Positions 38,121-50,200 of a stretch of DNA of 64,000 bases are shown here, one piece after another. The stretch is from Crambe crambe. Taxonomy: Eukaryota; Porifera; Demospongiae; Poecilosclerida; Crambeidae. The notes under the pieces were generated by a model. It searched no databases. It was not told the origin of the DNA and saw only the letters and a list, made by a program, of their open reading frames with translations. Position 1 is the first letter of the stretch, and each line of letters starts with the position of its first letter. Location: assembly GCA_963924555.1 (NCBI GenBank), contig OZ004594.1, positions 2,573,563 through 2,637,562 of the forward strand, written 5' to 3'. A program made the position numbers and the translations under genes.

Positions 38121-41100
38121 TCAGTTTCCTCGTCTGTATTGGGTCTGTAAGTCCTTATACAGTTCTTGTCCACACAGGAGGTCAGCCCCCAGCTTGGTAG
38201 CCTCAGGGTGAACGGCTCTGTCCTCCTCTGACCACTGCAGCAACTTTGTATCAGGCAGGGAGAGCTGTCTGGAGATATCCGAAAAGTTTGGACGTTGAGA
38301 AGGCACAGGACTCCTGTAATGAATAGTAGACATGATGCTGATGATCTAGACTAAATAAATATACATACAAATTTTTTCTCTCCAGTTTACTTTGATGCAA
38401 ACCACCAAAGTTTCAAACTTAATGATAGCAAAAAATTTTGTGGAGTAAAATTTTCATCAAAAGTTAATTTTTCTGGTTTTTTGTTTTTTTTTTGTAGTTG
38501 TTTTTTGTGTGTGTGTATTAATTCTTCAAAAATAGCAAAGTCCAAAAATTCTTGCTAGCTATGTGGTAAACACAATCAGCTGTACAGTGAATAACAGCTG
38601 CTACTGTTGGTGGCCTATACATAGATATGTTACCAGCATGATATCATGATGCTGTAGAGGGTACGTGGACAACCAGGAGGAGGGGGGAGACGAAACCCTG
38701 TGTCTATCAACTTGAGCACCTGTATATACAGTATCACAGCTTAACTATATCAATAAAATTGTTGATTTGAGCATACTTCATTGTTTGCATAGTCCTCATA
38801 AGGTTTATGTCCCACACTCCATATCTCATACATGAGAGCTCCGAAGCTCCACACATCACTAGCACTGGAGTACTTCTTGTAGTAGAGAGCCTGCATGCAG
38901 GATTACACACATCTCTTGTAAGTACTGGTAGCTAGCTACTGCCTCACAACAATACCTCAGGGGCTGTCCACTTGACTGGAATCTGACCACCATGAGAAAC
39001 ATAGTAACTTTCATTCATCAGGTCACGTGACATTCCAAAGTCAGCTATCTGTATAAGTATGATCACTTATATGAATTAAGTTCATACATTCTTTACTTAC
39101 ATACCTTGCATATCTCATCTTCAGAGACCAAGATGTTCCTTGCAGCCAGGTCTCTGTGGACAAAGGCCTTGTTGGACAGGTAGGCCATCCCATAGGCCAC
39201 TTGTCGACAGTAACTCAGGAGGGTGTGGTCATCCACACCTATAGCTCCTCCTTCATTGGATTTTGCTTTGAGGAGATGACCTCTGAGGTCTCCCTTTGTC
39301 AGTAGTTCCAAAATTAGCAAAATCTATTATACCACATAATGAAAAATGATAGTGATTGTTTAATAATACTGAGAACTCACAGGTTCTCCATCGGTGACCA
39401 CTCCGTGCATGGTGACCACATTATGGTGCTTGAACTGGCCCATGATGGCTGCCTCCTGCAGGAACTTTACTCTGTCCTCCTCCCCTGATCCTTCCTTGAG
39501 GGTCTTCACTGCCACATCTACCTCACCTAATTTAGGAGACCGCAGTACTCCCTTGTACACCACACCAAACTGACCAGACCCAAGTTGATCTCCAAGTCTG
39601 ATAAATGCACTAATTACATGATAGTTATAGTTAGCTGTAATTTACTTGACAGAGTCTCGGACAAGATTTTTTATCAAAATATCTTTCAGTTGTGAATAGA
39701 GTTCACCTTCATCTTCTGCTGGAACCATGTAAATGTCTTCATCCTTCCACGTTGAAGGCTAAACAGTGAATATACATAGTGAAATTGTGATCACATGATG
39801 GGGAGTAAATGTTTACCTGTTGCTCAGGATTCTCTGTACTAAGTGATGGCTGTAAGTGAAAATAGTGTCTTATGAATAAACATTTTTACATAACAACACG
39901 TGTTTGTCAAGTAACATAAACAAGTCTCCATGGAATAAAACTATTATGAAGATGAAGAGATCAACTTTCTTTCCCATGTGTAAATAGCTATAGAGGTATC
40001 ATATCATGCTAAGCCTTGTAGCACAAAACTGTGCAGTCCTCACTGAGTACACAGTCCTGAAGTCTAAAGACTCACCAAGTCATAAGTTGCTCCACAATCA
40101 GCATAATATTCATTACTCTCCTTTTAAAAAAGATTAAATCGTGTGTCACACTATAAACTAACACATCTTATGTAAACTAAATTTAGCTGTGTTATGCATA
40201 TGCATCACTTTTCAAAATTGATCCACCCCAAATTAGTTTCAGTAGCTGCAGCTCATTAAGTTGTTGGGGGAAATCAATTATTATAGCTATACTTGGCCAG
40301 AAATTGTATCCATCATTAACTTAATTGTACCTCCTGCACGTCTTTGCATTTATAGTTGATGTCACTAACTTGAGGTCCAATTCCAGCATAGTCGTTACTC
40401 ATGTAGGTTGGCTGGGTAATGTTGAACCCCTTAGTGCCATTGCTTTCAGAGTCAACTGTCAGTATAAGAAAAAAGAAGAAGGGACTTTAGCTAGCTATGT
40501 GAGGGATATAATCTTTCATCTTAGCTTCCCATCACATATGTAGGCTGAAGTTCAGTGAATAAGATAAACAATTAATATTATGACAAAAGTGAGTAGTGTA
40601 AGGGGTTTGAGAACTGGTTAGTTAATTAACTACAATTGAGAATGGGAACTTAATTCAATCACATGCATGCTGGCATTCTGACCGAGCTTAGTTTTTGCCA
40701 CACTTAACATAGTACACACGACTGCATTGCTTTAAAGTTATAATACATATATAATTATATGATAGGAAAAGGAGTTGACTTGGGACCTAGCTATAGCTCC
40801 ATGCTTTGTTGTTGCTTCATTACAGAGCCTCAAATATCATTTACAAACCCGAGCATAGATCTTATGGCTATTTTTTGGGGGTGCATGCAAGCCGGGAGAG
40901 AGGTCACGGTTTGTATTACATTCTGGATCCATTGAGGCTACAACTGTTTTGTATCAGTTACATTATTATTATAAGCCCATCAAAATTTCAATGTGAATAT
41001 ACTGCATGGTAAAGATAGCAAGCTAGGTAATGGAGACTGCTAGTATGCAACCCAGGTAAAGGAAACAAACTGCAGGTAAAGGGAATGATTATGGTGGCCT

Positions 41101-42141
41101 CCTATATATCCCTTTGTATAGCTAATAAAATTTTCATACCTCCATCGTATATGGCATTTTGAATGGTCATACCATCCCTTTCCTGAATGTCAGGTATTTG
41201 TTTTGGTTGACGTTTGACCAGCACTATCACCACACATGCAACAGAGGCTATCATCAACAGGACGATCACACACCCTCCCACAGCTCCTCCAATAGCAGCA
41301 CCACTGATTTGTGATCCACTGCCATTGGTTATTGCAGTGGTACCAACTTCAGGTGGTGATTGACCAGTAAATGGTGTCATGGTCTCAGAATAAGTCACTG
41401 TAGGTGGCAGGGTGGTTCCTTGCTGAGTGGTAACTGTGGGCTGCTCTGTAGTTGCTATTGCAGGTTCTGCATTAATTAGAAATTAGCTAATAAACTGTAA
41501 CAATCTTATTTATTTCCTTTACCTATAACAAATCGAAATAGTAGAAAACTGTCATTCACTTTTTCGCTTGTAGAGAGAGTAAACATGGTTCCAGAATTGG
41601 TTAACATTAGAGAAGCTTTATACTGCTCAACATGATACTCTGTACTTGAGGTGGTGAAGGCTAAAGGTCTGACATTTGGATTGTTTATCGCTACACCAAA
41701 GGAAAAGTTTGAGGAGGGGAGTTGAAATTGGTTATTTATGTTTAGGGTTGTAGTATCACAACAGATCTGCTGTATGCTTCCTGAAGAATTGGTACATATA
41801 GTGTTTGATGGAGTAGTTCTTATGAAGATTCGTCTGTTAACTGTGAAATTCATGCCATTTTGAGTTAGGGATAAGAAGATAAAAACAGTTCTATTTCTTC
41901 CTATATCACTATTCCTTGCTTGGTAGCAGTACTGGAGAGACACCACAGTGCCACTGCAGTTACGTAATGGTGACTCAGGGGGGATGGCAAAAATATAACT
42001 TAATCTTCTAAATTGTGACTGAGTCAGATTTGCACTACCATCAGTCCTGAAGTTAGCTGCAGCATTGCTATCATTGAAGTAGAAGTCAGGGATGATTGGA
42101 GGGATCGATCCACTTCCAGAGCCTGCAAAGTACATAATCAC

Positions 42142-42179
<38 letters not shown>

Positions 42180-43043
42180 TAATAATAATAATAATAATAA
42201 AATAATAATAATAATAATAATAATAATTACCTATAGAGAATCGAAACAGAAGAGTATGGTCATTCACTTTTTCATTTGAAGCGAGAGTAAACATGGTTCC
42301 ACGATTGGTTAATCCTACAAGAGTTACATACTGCTCAACATGATACTCTGTACGTGTACTTGATGTGGTGATGGCTAAAGGTCTGACATTTGGATTTAGT
42401 ATCACCACACCAAAGGAAAAATTTGAGGGGAGTTGAAATTGGTCCATCATCTTTAGGGTTGTAGTATCACAACAGATCTGCTGTATGCTTCCTGAAGGAA
42501 CAGTACATATACTTTTTGATGGAGTAGATCCTATGAAGATTTGTTTGTTCACTGTGAAATTCATGCCATTTTCAATTTGGGTTAATAATAGGAAGGCAAA
42601 GACATTAATTGTTCTATTGTTATTTATACTGTTATTCGTTGCTTGGTAGCAGTACTGGAGAGACACCACAGTACCACTGTAGTTATGTAATTGTGACTGG
42701 GGGATGGTGAAGATGTAAGCGACTCTTCTAAAAAGTGATTGAGTCAGATTTGCACTACCATCAGTCCTGAAGTTAGCTGCTGCATTGCTATCATTGAAGT
42801 AGAAGTCAGGGATGTTGGGAGTATAGATCAGTTCATTATCATTTGAAGAGGACTGGCACTGAAATCTGGTGGCTTGAGCACTCCCAGCTTCTATTGGGAG
42901 AGAGTCTGCATTATCTGTTGTCTACTTACTAGGTATAACTAGCTACCAACGGATGTCAGGAGCATGACTAGCCAACTATAGCATAGCTAGCTCTTACCAA
43001 ATGGTCGCAGCATCAGAATCACCAGAACACATCTACACATCAT
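38121..43043 (-). CDS. RTK gene E, two ectodomain modules with altered cysteines, intact kinase
   Basis: Complete receptor tyrosine kinase, about 956 residues. Exons: 43043-42998 (signal [15 protein letters not shown]), 42890-42231 and 42122-41523 (modules), 41466-41140 (stalk, membrane helix), 40455-40331, 40120-40076, 39849-39817, 39758-39646 (juxtamembrane), 39597-39381, 39323-39105 (HRDLAARN), 39048-38956 ([11 protein letters not shown]), 38890-38777, 38719-38634, 38313-38121. Phase is intact. The outer module has Tyr in place of the Cys of the NCSGT motif. The inner module has lost its first segment, including the FQC cysteine ([15 protein letters not shown]). The intron between the modules carries an (AAT)n microsatellite. 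Catalytic residues are all present. Confidence 0.93.
42138..42225. repeat. (AAT)n microsatellite in a gene E intron
   Basis: About 88 bases of nearly pure AAT repeats between the two ectodomain exons of gene E. The minus-strand reading frame runs straight through it, so intron retention would join the two modules with a poly-Ile-rich insert. Confidence 0.9.
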
Positions 43044-43099
43044 CTTCGAAGCTGCAGCTCGCAGGCGTAACCCTCGGTCACTTACACGCAGCATAGTCT

Positions 43100-43156
43100 T
43101 AGTCTCGCGTAGCCAGACCCAATTCTTTCCTTTTTGGGTCTGGCTACGCGAGACTA
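43100..43156. mobile_element. 57-bp hairpin MITE with 9-bp target duplication
   Basis: TAGTCTCGCGTAGCCAGACCC pairs perfectly with the other end around a short T-rich loop. GCATAGTCT is duplicated on both sides (43091-43099 and 43157-43165). It has the same ends and target length as the element at 22455. It lies 57 bases upstream of the gene E start codon, so it may sit in the promoter or 5' UTR. Confidence 0.85.
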
Positions 43157-43165
43157 GCATAGTCT

Positions 43166-43915
43166 ACTACAGCACTAGAGTAAGCAATCGATTTCCGGCC
43201 ACTATGGATATTCGGACGCCTCCCTGAAAAACAGGGTACAGGCAGGCTTCAAAATTTTTATATGAGCATGGGCCTCTATCCAAGTTGTACTTCACCCTGC
43301 ACTGTTGTAGCCGTGCTCCTTGAAACGGGGACGCTACAGCACAAAGAACGGTGCCGCCTGACAATACGTTTTAACGGACATTTCGATCTACTCCCGTACA
43401 AGAAGAGAGAAAAGCTATGAAATGATGGACAATCCAACCCTCGCTGCACACGTAGGTAGCTTTGTCTTACAACTGCTAAATGCCAAATACTTACATTCTA
43501 CACTGTCATAGTTTTTGCGTGGCAGCTTGACAACCATCTGCAAGCTCAGTCAATCATTAATCGGCCACACTCCAGGCAATCTAACCTCTTGTAATACAAC
43601 CGGTAGCCTATATTAAGCTATAAAATAGCACAACAAGATGCATTGTAGTTCATAGCAGCATAGCAGCTGCACACAAACCACGCCCCCTAAAGTTTGCGCA
43701 TGTGCATTATTATTGAAAGCCACGTGACGTGCAGCTAATTACTTGAATCATAGAATCTATCATCTATGCCTGAATTCCTCGAAGCTTTGATAAGGTAAAG
43801 CCTCTATTTAGATGTTTCTCTCATCCTTTTAACTTGTGTTCACTCTTACAGATACTAAAAACTCCGCCAACACTTCATGGCATCCAGAGTGAGCAGTCAT
43901 CATCATAAGGCATGT
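43166..43915. other. Intergenic stretch upstream of gene E
   Basis: More GC-rich than the surroundings between 43170 and 43400; no homology recognised and no convincing frame. TGCGCATGTGCA at 43695-43706 resembles the NRF-1 site at genes B and G. Nothing else seen. Confidence 0.3.
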
Positions 43916-44030
43916 TGAAGTTGAAATTAATTATGCTAACCACATCATCAAGCCTCTCCAGATCTTTCAAAGCCTTCCTCTGGTCCTTGCTCAAATTGTC
44001 CTTGGGTAGTTTCGCCCTTCTGATGAGTCC
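43916..44030 (-). mobile_element. Inverted Penelope-like element fragment (N-terminal part)
   Basis: Minus-strand frame RAKLPKDNLSKDQRKALKDL followed by ERLDDVV resembles the conserved block before the reverse transcriptase core of Penelope-like elements (a Leu-Lys-rich stretch ending in D-D/I-V). It then diverges. It abuts the plus-strand element that begins near 44050, head to head. Confidence 0.5.
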
Positions 44031-44049
44031 ACATACTCTCCCCTGAAAA

Positions 44050-45222
44050 CATCACCAGTGAAGCCTAGAGTTTGGAAGAGATATGTGGATGATACATTTT
44101 GTATTATGAAGAAAGGTTCTGAAATGGTGTTCCTTGAACATTTGAATAAAGTTAGACCTTCAATTAAATTTACGGTAGAGTTAGAGAAAGATGGTAAACT
44201 TCCTTTCTTAGATTGTTTATTAGAGGTGGGCAATGATGGTAAAATTTTATCCACAGTATATAGGAAACAGACACACACGGATAGGTATTTAAATTATAGA
44301 TCACACCATCCAATACATGTAAAAAGAGGAGTTATTAAAAGCTTGTATGACAGAGCCACAAGGGTTACTACGCATGAAGAGGACTTGGTTAGGGAGCATA
44401 TGCATCTTAAAAAAGTTTTTGTGAATAATGATTATCCAGAAGCCTTTCTCTCTGCAACTTTAAATCCCATAGCACCGAAACCTAGGGAAAATAGTAGTAA
44501 TAGTGAAGAAAGACAGAAACAAATAGTAATTCCATATGTTAAAGGCCTTAGTGAAGACATTAGGAGGGTTTGTAGAAAGTTTGATATTAGGGTTGTTTTT
44601 AGATCAGGGGTTAGTTTGAGATCCAAACTTTCTAAGATTAAGGATAAGTTACCATCTGATCAAAATTCTAATGTTGTTTATAGGGTACCTTGTGGTTGTG
44701 GGAAATTTTACATTGGTGGAACGGTGAGAAGGCTGGAAGCTAGGCTGAAGGAGCATAAGGAAGCTTGCCTACGAGGAGAACAAGAAAAATCTGCTGTTGC
44801 TGATCATGCCTGGAGTAATCATCATCCTATATTATGGAAGGAAGCTTCAGTTGTAGATCAAGCTAGGACTAGGAAGGAGCTGCTTCTAAAAGAAGCGCTT
44901 CATATTGGTTTATCTTCAGAAGAGCAGCGTTTTAATAGGGATGTAGGTCTAGAACTTCAAGGTTGCTGGGTTTCTACGCTTAAAGCCTTAGGGAAATAGT
45001 GTTTACGACTTCAGGTATTGGCATGCTATAATATAATATCCATAGGCGTATGCATGTGCGTTGTCTAGATAACGAGCGTAGCTATATAAGGACGTTTCTG
45101 TGTGCTTTTTTTTTTGTATCACCCTGATGAAGGCTAGAGTATTCTGGTCGAAACGTTGGTGGTTTGTTTCATAAGCTAATTTTATGAGAACTAATTCTAT
45201 TGAATAAAGCGTGTTGTTAATA
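44050..45222 (+). mobile_element. Penelope-like retroelement, 5'-truncated
   Basis: Non-LTR-type retroelement remnant comprising the C-terminal half of the polyprotein, a 3' tail with CACCCTGATGAAGGC and GAAACGTTGG, and a GAATAAA signal near 45202. The 5' half (start of the reverse transcriptase) is missing. A second copy of the tail is at 53694. Confidence 0.85.
44058..44999 (+). CDS. Penelope-type reverse transcriptase (C-terminal part) with GIY-YIG endonuclease
   Basis: 313 residues, uninterrupted. YVDDTF near residue 9 is the catalytic motif of the reverse transcriptase palm; PFLDCLLE and YRKQTHTDRYLNY are the following thumb blocks. From about residue 213 a GIY-YIG-type nuclease appears (VPCGCGKFYIGG, RLEARLKEH), the combination that defines Penelope-like elements. 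The true start is lost: the first Met is only the first in-frame codon after truncation, so this cannot move on its own. It lies downstream of receptor F and may have removed that gene's 3' exons. Confidence 0.9.
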   Translation: MKPRVWKRYVDDTFCIMKKGSEMVFLEHLNKVRPSIKFTVELEKDGKLPFLDCLLEVGNDGKILSTVYRKQTHTDRYLNYRSHHPIHVKRGVIKSLYDRATRVTTHEEDLVREHMHLKKVFVNNDYPEAFLSATLNPIAPKPRENSSNSEERQKQIVIPYVKGLSEDIRRVCRKFDIRVVFRSGVSLRSKLSKIKDKLPSDQNSNVVYRVPCGCGKFYIGGTVRRLEARLKEHKEACLRGEQEKSAVADHAWSNHHPILWKEASVVDQARTRKELLLKEALHIGLSSEEQRFNRDVGLELQGCWVSTLKALGK

Positions 45223-45382
45223 GCAGGACTAGAAACTGAGAACACACAATTATCAAAGTCATTCATGAATCACATCCTGGCAAATGTTAAAGTGGTAATA
45301 GCATTATAGCTAGAAGGGAAGATGACTACATTATTTTACAGCTAGCTAGTTACATGAGAATTAACTGTAAAGATATAACTAG

Positions 45383-46220
45383 CTAATCGTAGGTCTTACA
45401 TTTGTCTCCATATCTTTCTTGTATTCTGGGTTGCTGCTTCAAGTATATGATCACTGAAATCACGATGGCAATCGCTATCAAAAATCCTCCTATGATACCT
45501 CCTATGAAACCGGGAGAGCTGGGAGAGCTGGGAGAGCTGGGAGAGCAATAATCCTTTAACCAGTCATAACTGATTTTATTGGATGTCTCAGTAAGTGTAA
45601 CATCTGTAGCTGATATAGGTCATAGCTAGCCAAGTAAGCCTACAGGTTATAACTAAGTACAGCTTACCTACAGAAATGTTTAGAGCCACCGAATCTAGTG
45701 AAATATTTTTAGGTATCCTACACTTGTTCTCCAGAGCATTATCTGACAAAGAAAGTCGGTAATTATGAGTCTTTATACCAAACAGATTACGATTTTTAGG
45801 GCTTATGGGGAAGATTTTGAATTGGCTAGCATTCAGCGATGTATTTCCATAACAGATGTCCTCAGTGCAGTCACTTGACTCTATGTTTATGGTGTTAATC
45901 AAACTAAACTCTGATCCAATTTGACCTAGGGTGAAGATAACATTATCACTGGCACAAATGCTGTTCTCATAGCTGTATTCAATCTTGATCAAAGCACCAG
46001 TACATGATGTAGTGATTTCAAAGAGGTATGTCATTCCTGGTTCGGTCATATTGCGACTGTCATTATCCATGTGGGACTTCGAGCCATCACGGCCCACTCC
46101 ATTATTATTGCACTGAACAACAAAGTGTGAAGACATAGCTGCAGGAGGATGAGCATGCCCAGATGCTGCTAGATGAATCATTAGAATCAAGATCCATTTG
46201 CTTGAATAATAGATGGCCAT
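45383..46220 (-). CDS. Kinase-less RTK-like receptor F (ectodomain plus membrane anchor)
   Basis: Two exons, 46220-45668 and 45603-45383, giving about 257 residues: signal peptide (KWILILMIHLAASGHA) on the same exon as a divergent Cys-containing ectodomain, SPSSPSSPS linker, FIGGIIGGF turn, membrane helix, and a short tail (QQPRIQERYGDKCKTYD). IQER and the glycine turn are shared with the RTKs. At 45399-45394 a good splice donor (AAAT/GTAAGA) sits in exactly the phase used by every other membrane exon of the array, but no juxtamembrane or kinase exons follow; Penelope-like sequence does. So F looks like a truncated RTK that now ends four codons later. It could act as a decoy or co-receptor, or be a decaying gene. 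Confidence 0.75.
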
Positions 46221-46262
46221 TGTAGCTAGCTAGCTAACTAGTCATTAAGTTGTATGGCTAGT

Positions 46263-46630
46263 CTTAAGCATAGCATAGCTAAATCTGATGTGCTTTTGAG
46301 TTGAGTCTGATTATAACTATATTGTAGTCTTGTCAACATTGTTAGTTTATTTAATAGGTAGCTAATAGTTGTTTTTTCAATAGCATAACTAGGAAAGACC
46401 TGTACATACCAGCTGTACAAACCAGCTGTTTACACCATTATGAGCCCACATGATCCCAATCTTTAGCATAGCTAAATCTTATGTGCTTTTGAGTTGAGCC
46501 TGATTATAGTCTTATCAACATTGTTTGTTTATGTAATGGTTGTTTTTTCAATAATATAGGAAAAGTTTCTTAACTAGCTAGGAAAGACCTGTACATATAC
46601 CAGCTGTACAGACCAGCTGTCTACACCATT
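46263..46630. repeat. Direct tandem duplication of about 190 bp upstream of F
   Basis: 46263-46440 and 46462-46630 share long blocks (GCTTTTGAGTTGAG, GTTGTTTTTTCAATA, GAAAGACCTGTACAT, CCAGCTGTACA). It precedes the F start codon and may duplicate promoter sequence. Confidence 0.8.
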
Positions 46631-46756
46631 ACACTGTAAAAACGAAAGTGTGTACCGCACACTAGCTAAATTGTCCCAATACACACACTAAAAACAAAAA
46701 AAGTGTGTGCATTGGGACAAAATGGTGTGCAGTAAACACTTTCATTTTTACAGTGT
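46631..46756. mobile_element. Foldback element with ACACTGTAAAAA termini
   Basis: ACACTGTAAAAACGAAAGTGT at the left pairs with ACACTTTCATTTTTACAGTGT at the right, and a second internal pair surrounds TTGTCCCAATAC. Partial relatives occur near 9865-9915 and 37095-37120. Confidence 0.7.
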
Positions 46757-47210
46757 ACGTGCCCAAATGACCCCACTCTTTTACATACCACTTGATTGTA
46801 GCTATAGGCACAGTCCATGCCACATTTACTCCTAGCTATATAATCATAGCTAATAATGCACTGATACTCCAAAAGAGGACAAACCTCATAATTATACACT
46901 CACTAACTCCAAAAGAGGACAGCACAACCTCTCTACAAAGGAGTCATAATAATATTAGCTATAGTCACTGGCTGTGTTTAGAAGAAATCACAGTTTACAT
47001 TAACCATGCCTTATTAGTTAGCTATGTACGTTATTTCCAGTTGAAAATTTATATTGGCTACTCACTTGTTAATGAAAGTGACACATACATGATCCAGCTA
47101 CATGCTTTGAGTGAAGTATAATATGAGGCTAACTAAAGAATGTATATACAGTTCTACATAACTATAATAACACAATCTGTTTCCTGCATGTTTATTGCTA
47201 TGGTAATGCC
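46757..47210. other. Spacer between genes G and F
   Basis: CTCCAAAAGAGGACA occurs twice, near 46867 and 46907. No gene recognised. Gene G's probable AATAAA is at about 47189-47194, minus strand. Confidence 0.35.
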
Positions 47211-50200
47211 TTAATTGTATCGAGTCTGTAAATCCTTGTATAGTTCCTGTCCACACAGGAGGTCAGCCCCCAACTTGGTAGCCTCAGGGTGAACTGACCT
47301 GTCCTCCTCTGACCACTGCAGCAACTTTGAGTCAGGGAAGGAAAGTTTCCTGGAGATGTCTGAGAAGTTGGGACGCTGGGAGGCAACAGGATGCCTGTAA
47401 AAAAAAAGTATTGATAGAGTACACAATTCAACTATAATGTATTTAAATGGTACAACTTTATAGTTGTTTCCATAGTTATGCTATAGAATGTTAGTAGAGT
47501 TACATGGCTAGCAACCATATTATAGTGAATCTTAACTTTGTGACTTGAAAGCAATTGTCGGTGTTGTAGCTATGTTTTGTGTGGGTGTATGTGTGGGTGT
47601 ATATGTATGCGTGGGTGTATGTGTGGGCTGTACAATGTGGAGTGTATGTTTTGATTACCAGCACAATATCATGATATCATAAAGAGTTCGAGGGCATCCA
47701 GGGGGAGTGGGGAGACGAAACCCTGTGTCTATTATCTTGATGACCTATATATATTATGAACTCAATTGCAATACAGTGTGTATAGATAGTGATACTTTAT
47801 CATTTCCATAGTCCTCATAAGGTTTATGTCCCACACTCCATATCTCATACATGAGAACTCCATAACTCCACACGTCACTAGCACTGGAGTACGTCTTGTA
47901 ATGGATGGCCTGTTTGGTGTTAGAGAGTGAAGTTAATTTGCTACAGCTACGTAGCTGGTTGAAAATAACAGACCTCAGGAGCTGTCCACTTGATTGGGAT
48001 CATCCCACCACGTGAAATGTAGTGGCTCTCCTGTATCAGGTCACGTGACATCCCGAAGTCTGCGATCTATGTATCACAAATGTAATAATTATTTCTACTA
48101 TGGCTACATGCTTGTAAGTACCTTGCATATCTCATCTTCAGAGACCAGAATGTTCCTTGCAGCCAGGTCTCTGTGGACGAAGGCCTTGTTGGACAGGTAG
48201 GCCATCCCAGAGGCAACTTGTTGACAGTAACTCAGGAGGGTGTGGTCATCCACTTTGATTTTTTCTTCTTCATCTGATCTCATCTGGAGGAGATGGTTTC
48301 TAAGATCTCTTTTCTCAAGAAGTTCCAGAATTAGCAGTATCTGATCATTAATGGTCAATGCAGTGCAATATTACCGGTGCCATATTGTTGACCTCACCGG
48401 TTCTCCATCAGTGACCACTCCATGCATGGTGACCACATTATGGTGCTTGAACTGACCCATGATGGCTGCCTCCTGCAGGAACTTGATTCTGTCCTCTTCC
48501 CCTGATCCTTCCTTGAGGGTCTTCACTGCCACATCTACCTCACCTAATTCAGGAGACTGCAGTACTCCCTTGTACACCACACCAAACTGACCAGACCCCA
48601 GTTGATCTCCAAGCCTGAATAGTTACACATATTATCATTTCCTTTGTGTAGCTACAATACGCATAAGTTAAACTCACTTTATGGAGTCTCGGAGAAGATC
48701 TAGCGCAGTCATGTCTTTTAGTTGTGAGTATAATTCGCTTTCATCTGTTGTTGGAACCACATAGTAAGAGTAAGCCTCTTCAGCCTTTCAAAAGTGATAT
48801 TACAAGGAGTAAACTATCTGATAATAGCCTCTGTCTGTTGGCACATTTACCAATTCAGCAGGTTTCTTCGCATCACCTGATGCTAATGGCTAAAAACATA
48901 GATAATAGCTATAAGCTTTAAAATTTCCCTTATGCCATGAGAGCTACAATTGCTTGTGGATTAGTAAAAACTTACGACTTCATAGCTTAATCCACTCTCA
49001 AGACATTGGTACTCATGATTGACCTATAAAAATGCACATTTATCTATTAATGTAATGAAGATTACCAGCTCCAGTATACCTTTCTTTTTCCATGCACAAA
49101 TACACATTAGACTAGAAAGTACACTGAAATGATACCTTACTTTAAGTTCAGAAGCTTCAGTATTTTCAGGAATATTTGAACCCTTTGGAAATTACCCCAC
49201 TGTTCCTATGGTTCCCTACCTCAGTGCTTTCCTTATTGTTAGTGGCCCCAGCAGACACTCGAGGTCCAATACCAGCATAATTGGGACTCTTGGATGGAGT
49301 AGAACTAGAAACTCGTATTCCTACACGAAGTCAAATAGATAGCTAGTTGATCGTCAGCAATATCAAATCAACAATATCTTATTATATCAATAGCTTGGGA
49401 GGAAATATCATCCATTAGCTACCCAAATCAATCAAAAGGTATGGCAGTGCTCACCACACATACTATTCCCCACTCCTTCTCTCTCTCCCAGGTCTTCACC
49501 TTCATAAGCATTATTTTCAAATCTCACTCCTCTGTCTTGCATTCCTGACTGCTGTTGTCGTGCTTTCAACTGGTATCTGACCACCATTATCACTCCAAAG
49601 AGAACGACAATCATCACAACTAAGACAACCACAAATCCTCCTACTACGATTCCTACAATGCTCATGGTACCAATGCTCATGCTCATGGTATCAATGCTCA
49701 TGCTCGTGGTATCAATGCTCATGGGTCTCTTGGTAGGTACGTCTTCATTATCCAACTCTATAATTTTATTACAGAAAAATCATAAGTTATGTAACAATTC
49801 TTAAAAATGGCTCATTCATGCATACCTATGAAAAATCTCAATAATAGAAGAGAACCATTACTGAGTGGCTGTGTACGTGTAGAAGCATAACTCTCAACTT
49901 TCCAGTACTTCATGACAGGGTCAGGAAAAGCTAAAAGTAGTGGCTGATCTGGTCTGGTTGTGACATTAAATGTATAATTTGATGTGGAAATTTGGAATTC
50001 CCTAATCTGAGATTTTTGGCAGCAGATACGTTGGTTGCACATAATATTATCTTGGGGTCTTCTTCTTATATTGATACAGTTAGACATCCGTAGCTGTTTA
50101 GGGCACAGAGTGAAGATGTTCTTCATCATGCTTCTCTTAGTTTTGTGGTAGCAGTATTGGACAAACCTCACAGTGCCACTGCAGTTATGCGGTGCTGGGA

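Noticed and set aside
41506-42669. Single uninterrupted frame joining both gene E modules through poly-Ile/Tyr
   Set aside because: The middle is an (AAT)n intron bounded by the same donor and acceptor used in the paralogues; read-through is accidental, though intron retention is possible.
43167-43364. Minus-strand frame of 65 codons in a GC-richer stretch
   Set aside because: No recognisable domain, no splice context, and position upstream of gene E explains it as flank.
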